From DATHWB01 sp046565785 (GTDB lineage Bacteria > Actinomycetota > Acidimicrobiia > Spongiisociales > ZC4RG35), in contig JBKHXZ010000012.1 of NCBI GenBank assembly GCA_046565785.1, positions 1-17,134 of the forward strand: 17,134 bases of DNA, read 5' to 3'. Positions 7,289 to 13,969 of the stretch are shown here, in pieces; within the stretch, counting starts at the first letter, position 1; each line of letters opens with the position of its first letter. A program made the translations under genes and the position numbers. The notes below the pieces were generated by a model that had not been told where the DNA came from, made no database searches, and saw only the letters and a list, made by a program, of their open reading frames with translations.

Positions 7289-7294
7289 TAGCGT
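7289..7294 (+). promoter_or_regulatory. Putative -10 box for leaderless polX mRNA
   Basis: TAGCGT (TAnnnT type) ends 7 nt before GTG 7302, placing the transcription start at or within a base of that codon. No Shine-Dalgarno sequence precedes either GTG 7293 or 7302. No convincing -35 box is visible. The spacing supports GTG 7302 as the start, since GTG 7293 lies inside the -10 box. Confidence 0.45.
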
Positions 7295-7301
7295 GACCCT
7301 C

Positions 7302-9029
7302 GTGCACACCCGCGACGTCATCGCCATGTTGTGGGAACTCCACGCGCTCACGGTCCTCGACGAGGGCAGTCCACAGTCGTTCAAGGCACGGGCCTACGAG
7401 AAGGCGGTAGCGGCGATCGAGTCGGCCGGGGTGGATGTCACCTCGATGGACAAGAAGGAACTCACCGCACTCGACGGCGTGGGTGGGTCGACCGCCGACA
7501 AGATCCTCGAGTTCCTCGCCACTGGGACCGTCGACAAGATCGAGCGCCTGCGGGCGCTCTACCCGCCGGAGTTCGTCGCCCTTTCCAAGATTCCCGGGGT
7601 GGGCCCCAAGACGCTGAAAGCGCTACGGGCCGAACTCGGGATCGAAAACCTGGACGACTTGAAGGCGGCGATAGCCAGCGAACAGTTGCGTACGGTGCCC
7701 GGACTGGGCAAGACCTCCGAGGAGAAGATCGCCATGGCGATCGAACGGTTGGGAATGCACGGCAAAGACCGACGTACGCCGATCGCCGAGGCGATGGACG
7801 TGGCGGTACGGATGGTGGCCGACTTGGAGGTGCTCGACGGGGTGAGTCGGGTCCAGTACTGCGGGAGCCTACGTCGCTTTGCCGAGACCATCGGGGACGT
7901 CGACATCACCGTCGCAGCTGATGATCCTGCTCGGGTGATGGAGGCCGTCCGTACCCACCGTGTGGCGACCGAGGTGATGGCGGCCGGCGACACCAAGACC
8001 TCGATCCTGACCCGGGAGGGCCTGCAGATCGACGTGCGGGTGGTCTCGCCCCAACAGTTCGGTGCGGCCATCTTGTATTTCACCGGATCGAAAGCCCACA
8101 ACATCGAATTGCGCCAGCGCGCCATCGACCGTCAGATGCTGCTCAACGAGTACGGACTGTTCACCACCGACGACCAGCTCGTCGCTTCTGAGACCGAAGC
8201 GTCGATCTACACCGCTTTGGAGTTGGACTTCATCGAACCGCCGCTGCGGGAAGGAGCAGGTGAGATCGCCGCGGCGGCGAACGGGAATCTGCCTGAGCTG
8301 GTGCGGCGTGCCGACATCCGCGGCGACCTGCATTTCCACACCGACTGGTCGGGGGACGGGCGGTCGAGTCTCGAGGACATGGTGCAGGCGGCTGTCGACG
8401 CCGGGTACCAATACGTGGCGATCACCGATCACGGTGAGGATCTGGCGATCAACGGACTGTCCCGAGAGCGGATGGTGGAGCACCGTGACCGGGTCAGGAA
8501 CCTGGAACAGCAGCGGGGCGACATCCGGCTGCTTTTCGGCTGCGAACTCAACATCGGCCCGGACGGAAGCCTCGACTACGACCCGGAGTTCCGGGCGATG
8601 TTCGACTGGTGTGTGGCGTCGGTGCACTCTGCGTTCGATCTGTCGGCCGAGGAGCAGACCGCCCGGCTGATCAAGGCGATCTCCGACCCGTCGGTCAACG
8701 CCGTCGGGCATCTCACCGGTCGTTACATCGGACGCCGTCCTGGGATCGAGCTCGATCTCGACAGCGTCTTGGAGGCGCTACAGGTCTCCGGAGTCGGCCT
8801 GGAGGTCAACGGGGCTTTGGAACGTCTGGATGCGTCGTCGTCGGTCGTTCGGCGGGCGGTGGGTGCCGGGGTTCGTCTGGTGCTTTCGACCGACTCGCAT
8901 CACGTCAACGATCTGGTGCGCATGCAGTTCGGAGTGTGGAACGCCCAGCGCGGTTGGGCGGAACGGTCCGACGTCGCCAACACAGTGGCGACAGCGGAGT
9001 TCGAGACGTGGGCTGCCAGCCGCTTCTGA
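7302..9029 (+). CDS. polX: DNA polymerase/3'-5' exonuclease PolX (Pol beta-type plus PHP domain)
   Basis: This 575-aa protein has normal PolX length. The N-terminal 8-kDa-like region has helix-hairpin-helix motifs LDGVGGSTADKI, IPGVGPKTLKAL and VPGLGKTSEEKI for DNA binding. The nucleotidyltransferase core follows: GSLRRFAETIGDVDIT (about 188-203) holds the first two catalytic aspartates and LQIDVRVV (about 241-248) the third. The C-terminal PHP domain starts at GDLHFHTDWSGDG (about 341-353) and has further metal ligands in ITDHGED, GCELN, HSAF and STDSHH. This is the metal-dependent 3'-5' exonuclease/AP-endonuclease module known from B. subtilis and Deinococcus PolX, acting in base-excision repair and gap filling. 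GTG 7302 (reading MHTRDVIAMLWEL) fits the family start better than GTG 7293 and the -10 position supports it. It is divergent from ftsH, and its 3' end overlaps the next gene by 22 nt. Confidence 0.93.
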   Translation: MHTRDVIAMLWELHALTVLDEGSPQSFKARAYEKAVAAIESAGVDVTSMDKKELTALDGVGGSTADKILEFLATGTVDKIERLRALYPPEFVALSKIPGVGPKTLKALRAELGIENLDDLKAAIASEQLRTVPGLGKTSEEKIAMAIERLGMHGKDRRTPIAEAMDVAVRMVADLEVLDGVSRVQYCGSLRRFAETIGDVDITVAADDPARVMEAVRTHRVATEVMAAGDTKTSILTREGLQIDVRVVSPQQFGAAILYFTGSKAHNIELRQRAIDRQMLLNEYGLFTTDDQLVASETEASIYTALELDFIEPPLREGAGEIAAAANGNLPELVRRADIRGDLHFHTDWSGDGRSSLEDMVQAAVDAGYQYVAITDHGEDLAINGLSRERMVEHRDRVRNLEQQRGDIRLLFGCELNIGPDGSLDYDPEFRAMFDWCVASVHSAFDLSAEEQTARLIKAISDPSVNAVGHLTGRYIGRRPGIELDLDSVLEALQVSGVGLEVNGALERLDASSSVVRRAVGAGVRLVLSTDSHHVNDLVRMQFGVWNAQRGWAERSDVANTVATAEFETWAASRF

Positions 9030-9526
9030 TCGTCCTGGCACTGGCCACGGCGCTGGCCGCGCCGCTGTCTGCAGATGTGCCCACCTGTGAGTCGCTGGAT
9101 CTCGTTCGTGGTGCTTCCCGTCCGGCCGTGCGCGGTGTGGTGGAGCGGACTCGGGTGGTGTCGAATCCGCTTCCGTGGGGTGCGTCGATCTCGGCGGTAA
9201 CCCGGGTGTGGGGCGGGGTGGTGGTCGAGCGGTGGGCGACTTCGGGTGAGATCCGGCCGTGTTTGGTTCCGGCCGATGCTCCGACCTATCAGGCGGTGGG
9301 GATCGAGGAGGTGCTGGTGCCGGCGGCGGGGGAGATCAGTGGTTTGGAGTTGGGAGCGTTGACCGCCCAGTTCGGGCCGCCGGTGGTCTACGAACCGTCG
9401 GGGTTCGATCGGGCGATGGCGTGGTTGCGGGTGTTCCCGTCGATCCCGATCGTGCTGGTCTTGGTGGGCTGGTCGGTGGTGTCGATCAGACGCCGTCGCC
9501 ACCGACCCGACCCGTATCTGTTCTGA
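9008..9526 (+). CDS. Exported single-pass membrane protein of unknown function, overlapping polX
   Basis: This 172-aa product starts at GTG 9008, with GGAG 8 nt upstream inside polX, so the two genes overlap by 22 nt and are probably translated together. The N-terminus (MGCQPLLIVLALATALAAPL then SADVPTC) is a signal peptide with likely cleavage after SA. The middle of about 110 residues is predicted extracytoplasmic and has two cysteines (in VPTCESL and IRPCLVPA) that could form a disulfide. A C-terminal helix (about 146-162, IPIVLVLVGWSVVSI) is followed by the stop-transfer basic tail RRRRHRP. Topology is therefore outside domain, one membrane anchor, short cytoplasmic tail. I do not recognise the family. 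Coupling to polX suggests shared expression, not necessarily shared function. It is convergent with the 73-aa gene 13 bp downstream, and no terminator is visible between them. Confidence 0.8.
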   Translation: MGCQPLLIVLALATALAAPLSADVPTCESLDLVRGASRPAVRGVVERTRVVSNPLPWGASISAVTRVWGGVVVERWATSGEIRPCLVPADAPTYQAVGIEEVLVPAAGEISGLELGALTAQFGPPVVYEPSGFDRAMAWLRVFPSIPIVLVLVGWSVVSIRRRRHRPDPYLF

Positions 9527-9539
9527 ACTGCCGGCTGCC

Positions 9540-9761
9540 TCATGCGGCGGTGATGATGCCGTCCGGGTGGCGTTGCAGGGCTGCCACCAGTCGAGCGAAG
9601 GCGCGTTCCCGTGCCACCGGCGGTGCAGCCGGATCGCTGAGGATGCCGGCCAGGATGGGTGCGACGCCCCGGCGGTAGGCGTGGTCGGCGATGGCGCGCA
9701 CCTCTTCGTCGAACCGGTCGATTCCGAAGACGGCGACGTCGTGGCTGAGAGTGTCGTACAC
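9540..9761 (-). CDS. Small protein of unknown function (73 aa), divergent from a LysR regulator
   Basis: This 73-aa acidic, helix-rich protein contains RFDEEVRAIADHAYRRGVAP and RERAFARLVAALQRHPDG, with no signal peptide, membrane helix or cysteines. I do not recognise a family. It is supported as a real gene by its control signals: GTG 9761 has AGAAAGGAG 8 nt upstream, and a plausible promoter (-35 TTGGAC at 9814-9809, 18-bp spacer, -10 TACGTT at 9790-9785) lies at the right distance. The promoter overlaps a LysR-type box shared with the divergent lysR gene. Divergence from a LysR gene is the classic arrangement for that regulator's target. The amphipathic helices suggest a small cytoplasmic protein acting through a partner, but that is speculation. 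Confidence 0.75.
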   Translation of the reverse strand: MYDTLSHDVAVFGIDRFDEEVRAIADHAYRRGVAPILAGILSDPAAPPVARERAFARLVAALQRHPDGIITAA

Positions 9762-9784
9762 GGTGTGGTCTCCTTTCTGATGCC

Positions 9785-9837
9785 AACGTACGGGGACCGG
9801 TCGATCGCGTCCAACGATCGTTCCGCATGACTACAAT
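9785..9837. promoter_or_regulatory. Divergent promoters with a LysR-type operator (ATC-N9-GAT)
   Basis: The 87-bp gap between the 73-aa gene and lysR holds CGATCG-N7-CGATCG (9802-9820), a dyad that contains ATC-N9-GAT with its inner T-N11-A, the standard LysR-family box. It also overlaps the perfect palindrome AACGATCGTT (9813-9822). The same hexamer GTCCAA/TTGGAC at 9809-9814 can act as -35 in both directions: leftward with TACGTT (9790-9785, 18-bp spacer) and rightward with TACAAT (9832-9837, 17-bp spacer). A regulator bound here would cover both -35 regions, which suggests autorepression and control of the small gene. Confidence 0.65.
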
Positions 9838-9848
9838 CAGCACCGCTT

Positions 9849-10760
9849 ATGAACATCCACGATCTGGAGCTGCGTCATCTGCTCACCTTCCGGGAGGTGG
9901 CGAACCATCGGTCGTTCGGACGTGCCGCCGCCGCCCTTGGCTACACCCAGTCGGCGGTGAGTCAGCAGATCGCCCGGTTGGAGGCGGTGGTCGGTCACCC
10001 ACTCTTCCACCGGCCGGGCGGTCCAAAGCCGATCGAGCTGACACCCGCCGGTGAAATCCTGTTACCTCGGGTCGAGGAGCTGGTTGGGGGCATGCACCGG
10101 ATCGAAGACGACCTCGACCGTTTCGTGGACGGCCATGTCGGTCGGATCGCCGTCGGCACCTTCCAAAGCGTCTCGGTTCGTCTGCTTCCAGCGATCATCG
10201 GTGTGCTGGGGGTCGAGCGTCCCGACCTTCAGGTCGACCTGCTGGAGTCGAACTCGCGCAACGTCTTGGAGTCGGCGCTCTCCGACCGTCGACTCGACCT
10301 CACCTTCTGGGTGCGGGAAGAACAGGACTGGCCGGGATTCGAGACCATCCCCCTCTTCGAAGACCAGTACGTGGTCATCGCACCGGCAGCATCGGCGCAG
10401 GACGCGTATTCGTTGCACGACCTGGCCGGACTGCCGATGATCGGCCAGCACGCCAGCGATGTCTGCCAGATCCGGATCGACGCCGGCCTACGCAGTCATG
10501 GGTTGGAAGGGCGCTACGTGTTCCGTTCCAACGACAACGCTGCCGTTCAGGCGATGGTGCGGGCCGGCAATGGTGTTGCCGTGGTGCCTGCGCTGGCGGT
10601 GGACTCGTCCGACCCGGGTGTGGTGGTACGGCCGATCGACCCTCCGCTTCCCCCTCGAGTCGTGGTGTTGGTCACCCGTCAGGGTGACGACCGTGCCGCG
10701 GTGCGCCGTTTCATCGAGATCGCTCAGGAAGAGTCCGCCCACCAGCTTGCGGCCGTCTGA
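9849..10760 (+). CDS. LysR family transcriptional regulator
   Basis: This 303-aa protein matches the standard LysR length. The N-terminal winged helix-turn-helix (about 4-63) reads HLLTFREVANHRSFGRAAAA, then LGYTQSAVSQQIARLE and HPLFHR, followed by the ELTPAGE signature and a linker helix. The C-terminal periplasmic-binding-protein-like domain (about 92-297) would bind an unknown co-inducer; GNGVAVVPALAV is the usual end of that fold. ATG 9849 lies 11 nt downstream of TACAAT and has no Shine-Dalgarno sequence, so the mRNA has a very short or no leader. It faces away from the 73-aa gene across a LysR box, its best candidate target. Its TGA (10758-10760) directly abuts the reverse-complement stop of the LCP gene. 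Confidence 0.95.
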   Translation: MNIHDLELRHLLTFREVANHRSFGRAAAALGYTQSAVSQQIARLEAVVGHPLFHRPGGPKPIELTPAGEILLPRVEELVGGMHRIEDDLDRFVDGHVGRIAVGTFQSVSVRLLPAIIGVLGVERPDLQVDLLESNSRNVLESALSDRRLDLTFWVREEQDWPGFETIPLFEDQYVVIAPAASAQDAYSLHDLAGLPMIGQHASDVCQIRIDAGLRSHGLEGRYVFRSNDNAAVQAMVRAGNGVAVVPALAVDSSDPGVVVRPIDPPLPPRVVVLVTRQGDDRAAVRRFIEIAQEESAHQLAAV

Positions 10761-11945
10761 TCAGCCGTCGAGCGATCCGTCGGCCAGGTCGGCCAGCATG
10801 GCGTGTGCCGCCGGAGTCAACTCGATCGTCGACGATGCACCCCGCTCACCCGGGACGCCCGCCAGGACCTCGTTGCGGGCGGTGAGCGGTGGGGCGGTAC
10901 GCACCGTCGCCGCCAACCGGACGAGGAGGGTGGGGTCGAGGTCGGTCCAGCCCCATTCGGCGGCGCCGGCCAACAGGCGGGCGGTGTCCTCCACTGGCCG
11001 ATGGCGAGCGGTGAAGGCGGCGGCGATCAGGATCGACCCGCCGTTGCGTTGACGGTCGATGTCGCCCAGGACCAGACTCTTCCGGGCGCGGGCGAAAGCG
11101 AGTGCGTCGGGTCCGTTCATGTATTGGTCTCCGGCCGGGAAGTCGGCGCCGGCGGCAGCGTCGGTGATCGGGGCGTCGAGGGTGATCTGGACGCCACCCA
11201 GCACGTTGCCCAGGGCTTCTTGGAACCCTTCGAAACCGGCGATCGCCATTCCGTTCAACGGATAGCCGGCGAGGCCTTCCAGAGTGGCCCGCAGGGTGGA
11301 CGGCCCGCCGAGGGCGAGCGAGGACGTGATCTTGGCGAACCCGTGCCCGGGAACGCTCACCCACGAGTCCCGGGGGATGCCCACGATGTCGAAGGATGCC
11401 CGAACTCCGTCGAACCCGATGAGATGCAGCGAGTCGGCGCGGGCTCGCAGCGGATCTTCGCCCGGGCGAGCGTCGGAGCCGACCACCGCAACCACAGCCG
11501 ACTCGAAGCCGAGATTGCGATGGTCGAGTGACGGCAGATCGACGGCCACGACCCGCCATCCCGTCCCGTCGTCCACCGCGGCGATCAGATCGGGACCGGC
11601 TCCCACGAAGGCGATGTCGACGTCACCGAGTCGACCCGTGCCTCCGACGGCGGTTCTGCCTGCCATCCCTCGCCCGATCCCGCGAACGGGAAGCAGCGCA
11701 GCGTCGACCGGCGAATCCCCGACGTCGGCGGCGTGTTCGTAAACGGATGCGACCAGCCGTGCGAGTTCGGCGGGGACGCCCGTCACCGTCATGGGTGGGG
11801 CGGATGCGGTGGTAGTGGTGGTTGTCGACGTCGTCGTCGATGGTGTTGCCGGGATGCTGGCCACCGCTTCGGGTTCGGTGGTCGAACAGGCAGCCACCAA
11901 CGAAACCACCAAGAGGAACGCCGCAGCGAGTCGAAGACCAGACAC
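10761..11945 (-). CDS. LytR-CpsA-Psr (LCP) family protein with lipoprotein signal
   Basis: This 394-aa protein is of the family that attaches glycopolymers to peptidoglycan (phosphotransferase outside the membrane, polyprenyl-pyrophosphate-linked donor). The N-terminus MSGLRLAAAFLLVVSLVAAC has a lipobox (VAAC, Cys20), then a Thr/Ser-rich linker (about 35-48). Residues about 50-150 are an unassigned segment. LCP motifs are GSDARP (156-161), RADS (169-172), IPRDSWV (190-196), a conserved Lys (K205) and DRQRN (297-301). Typical LCP proteins use an N-terminal transmembrane helix, so lipid anchoring is unusual. GTG 11945 is chosen because TAGGGT (11959-11954) ends 8 nt before it, which suits a leaderless mRNA, and because it gives a complete lipoprotein signal. 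Glycopolymer substrate is unknown. Confidence 0.87.
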   Translation of the reverse strand: MSGLRLAAAFLLVVSLVAACSTTEPEAVASIPATPSTTTSTTTTTTASAPPMTVTGVPAELARLVASVYEHAADVGDSPVDAALLPVRGIGRGMAGRTAVGGTGRLGDVDIAFVGAGPDLIAAVDDGTGWRVVAVDLPSLDHRNLGFESAVVAVVGSDARPGEDPLRARADSLHLIGFDGVRASFDIVGIPRDSWVSVPGHGFAKITSSLALGGPSTLRATLEGLAGYPLNGMAIAGFEGFQEALGNVLGGVQITLDAPITDAAAGADFPAGDQYMNGPDALAFARARKSLVLGDIDRQRNGGSILIAAAFTARHRPVEDTARLLAGAAEWGWTDLDPTLLVRLAATVRTAPPLTARNEVLAGVPGERGASSTIELTPAAHAMLADLADGSLDG

Positions 11946-11953
11946 GGGCGGCG

Positions 11954-11959
11954 ACCCTA
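11954..11959 (-). promoter_or_regulatory. Putative -10 box for leaderless LCP mRNA
   Basis: TAGGGT on the minus strand ends 8 nt before GTG 11945, and no Shine-Dalgarno sequence lies in between, so transcription probably starts at or just before the start codon. It lies just past the upstream hairpin at 11966-12003, which separates this gene from the one before it. Confidence 0.4.
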
Positions 11960-11965
11960 ACGGAC

Positions 11966-12003
11966 CGGTGTGGGGTAGGAGTCACCACTCCCACCCCACA
12001 CCG
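11966..12003 (-). terminator. Hairpin terminator after the SLH beta-propeller gene
   Basis: Left arm 11966-11982 pairs with 11987-12003 (16 of 17 pairs, one A-C mismatch, 4-nt loop). It starts 7 nt beyond the stop of the 12011-13759 gene. There is no U-run after it on the minus strand, which is common for actinobacterial stem-only terminators. Confidence 0.75.
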
Positions 12004-12010
12004 CCCTGTC

Positions 12011-13759
12011 TCAGCTACCCGGGGTCGAGGCCAGGCCTTCGTCGACCAGGGTCGACAGCATCCGGGCAACGACCGAAGCCACCTGCGCCCGGGTGGCGTC
12101 GGCGTGCGGGTTGAACAGACCGCCACCGATCCCGTTCATCCAGCCGGCCGCGGCGACGGCGTTTATCGCCGCCTCGTGACCGGATGCACTGTCGTCGTCG
12201 AACGCGTTGGCTCCGGCAGCCAGAGCCTCGCCGGAGACCACCTCGTAGGCCCGCGCCATGAGCGAGGCCAACTCGGCCCGGGACACGGGTGCGGTGGGAT
12301 CGAACGTGCCGTCCACCCTTCCTTGGATGACACCCATGGCGGCGAGGATGTCGATGTCCGCCTCGTGCGGCGACCCGTCGTCGTCGGTGAAGGCATCGGC
12401 CGCACCTTGGATGACGGCGACGTCGGCGGCGGTGATCGCTCGCAGGATCACCGACGCAGCCTGTTCCCGGGTGAGCGAACTCGTCGGCCCGAACGCCGTC
12501 GTGCTGAACCCGTTCATCACGCCCCACCAGGCCACACAGTCGATCGCTTCACGATGTGTGCTGGACTTCGTGTCGGTGTAGGAGGTGCCGGGAACCGAGG
12601 CCGGGTCGCAGGCGGCTGCGGTGGCAGCGTCCCCGGCGACGGACGGGTCGATCTTCCACACCATGCCCTGACCCGGTCCGCACAGGGTGCAGGCCGAGAC
12701 GTAGACCATCCCGTCGTCGGCGACCGTCACACCACCCGGAACCGGCAGTTGGCTGCCGTAGAGCAGCACCTTGCGGGTGCCGTCCGGCCGCACCTGGGTG
12801 AGGGCGGCCTGTGGCCCGTCGGGCGACAGCAGGCTGTTGGAGGCGAATTCCAGGACGTACAGGCTTCCGTCGGGGGCCGAAGCGATGTCGATGATGTTGG
12901 TGAATCCGGCCTCTTCGGCGATCAGGTTGCCGCCCACGACCGCCACCACCCGGGCGTAGCCCGGCATGAACGGGAATCCGGTCAGGTTGCCGACCATGAT
13001 CCGTCCGCCGTCGGTGATGGTGATGCCGGTGGGCACCGCCTCCATCGGGAACGGCCCGGGGATGCCGAGGAACGCCGGGGGATCGACGAACTGGGTGGGG
13101 AACACCGCTTCGGTGCTCGTCGTTCCGTCCGACTTCACCCGCAGCAACGCGTTGGCTCCAGCGTCCACGACCAGGGCGTCGGATCCGTCGAATGCGAGCC
13201 CGAAGGGGTTGGAGTCAGGTCCGTGCCCGCCGGCCACCGGGTCGTTCTCCTGTTCGTAGGCGGTCAGGTCGGAGACGAGGACGGGGTCGCCGCTCACGGG
13301 GATCCGTAACAGCGTCCCGAACAGCTCGTTGCCCAACGTTGCCCGTGAATCGACGTTGCCGCCCAGCCCGACGGTGACGTGCAGACGGTTGGATGCGTCG
13401 AATCCGATGCCGGTCGGCCCGATCACCTCTTGGCCGAGAGAAACCGACGGCAGACCGGTGGCCACACGGGACTGGCCGGCGGCGGTGATCTTCGTCACCG
13501 ACCCGGTCTCGCCGACGCAGGCGTCGACGGGTGCGCCTTCCGGTCCGATGATCTCGGCGCAGGTGTCACCGCCGGTCCCGGCTTCGGCGACGTAGATGGC
13601 GCCATCGGCGCCTTGTGTCAGCTTGTACGGAGCGTTCAGCCCGGTCGCAACCACCTCGGGTGCCGAGACGGCGGCGGCCGGGAGTGCCATGAGCGGTACG
13701 ACGCTCATCACGAGTGCCAGCGCCGCCACAATGCTCGCGGCGCGTTTCCTACGGTTCAT
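12011..13759 (-). CDS. Secreted ScyD/ScyE-like beta-propeller protein with three C-terminal SLH repeats
   Basis: This is a 582-aa exported protein. The signal peptide (1 to about 30, MNRRKRAASIVAALALVMSV then VPLMALPAAA) likely ends after an Ala. Residues about 34-370 look like an NHL/ScyD-type beta-propeller with blade motifs such as GLNAPYKLTQGADGAIYVAE, GPTGIGFDASNRLHVTVG, SNPFGLAFDGSDALVVDAG and IASAPDGSLYVLEF. Three SLH repeats follow: about 393-442 (FGPTSSLTREQAASVI), 456-508 (FDPTAPVSRAELASLM) and 519-568 (FNPHADATRAQVASVV). SLH repeats tether proteins to cell-wall polysaccharide, so this is likely a surface-anchored propeller; its ligand is unknown. ATG 13759 has GGGAGG 7 nt upstream. 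The gene is divergent from hppA and closed by a hairpin. The fold is well supported; any function beyond surface binding is not. Confidence 0.87.
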   Translation of the reverse strand: MNRRKRAASIVAALALVMSVVPLMALPAAAVSAPEVVATGLNAPYKLTQGADGAIYVAEAGTGGDTCAEIIGPEGAPVDACVGETGSVTKITAAGQSRVATGLPSVSLGQEVIGPTGIGFDASNRLHVTVGLGGNVDSRATLGNELFGTLLRIPVSGDPVLVSDLTAYEQENDPVAGGHGPDSNPFGLAFDGSDALVVDAGANALLRVKSDGTTSTEAVFPTQFVDPPAFLGIPGPFPMEAVPTGITITDGGRIMVGNLTGFPFMPGYARVVAVVGGNLIAEEAGFTNIIDIASAPDGSLYVLEFASNSLLSPDGPQAALTQVRPDGTRKVLLYGSQLPVPGGVTVADDGMVYVSACTLCGPGQGMVWKIDPSVAGDAATAAACDPASVPGTSYTDTKSSTHREAIDCVAWWGVMNGFSTTAFGPTSSLTREQAASVILRAITAADVAVIQGAADAFTDDDGSPHEADIDILAAMGVIQGRVDGTFDPTAPVSRAELASLMARAYEVVSGEALAAGANAFDDDSASGHEAAINAVAAAGWMNGIGGGLFNPHADATRAQVASVVARMLSTLVDEGLASTPGS

Positions 13760-13899
13760 CGAGTCCCTCCCAGTTCGCAGATGCCCAGTGGGAAGCTACC
13801 GAGGTTCTCGACCCGATGCGGTCCAGATCGGGGTTGGTGTGCTGGCCATGTGCCGATGTGCTGTCCCGGGCGTTTCCGGCGACGAGTTCCCCGTTCGAG

Positions 13900-13930
13900 T
13901 TGGTAGGCCGCGAGGTGCCGTTCATATACT
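13900..13930 (+). promoter_or_regulatory. Candidate hppA promoter
   Basis: TTGGTA (13900-13905) and TATACT (13925-13930) are separated by 19 bp in the 210-bp gap between the SLH gene and hppA. Transcription would start near 13937, leaving a leader of about 33 nt with GGGAGAG 8 nt before the start codon. The spacer is slightly long. I saw no other strong signal in the rest of this gap. Confidence 0.5.
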
Positions 13931-13969
13931 GCGCCGCCCCCTTCAAGTCGTTCCGGGAGAGAACACGCG

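Noticed and set aside
7221..7343. N-terminal extension of ftsH to 7343
   Set aside because: It would overlap the start of polX and its putative promoter, and the added residues have no FtsH features.
11800..11850. GT-rich and GTC-rich stretch as a tandem repeat
   Set aside because: It encodes the Thr/Ser-rich linker of the LCP lipoprotein on the minus strand. Codon repetition explains it.
11822..13309. Plus-strand open frame (about 495 codons) opposite the SLH protein gene
   Set aside because: It is opposite a gene with a clear signal peptide and SLH repeats, has His/Gly/Arg-rich composition with no domain, and crosses the LCP gene start and the hairpin at 11966-12003.
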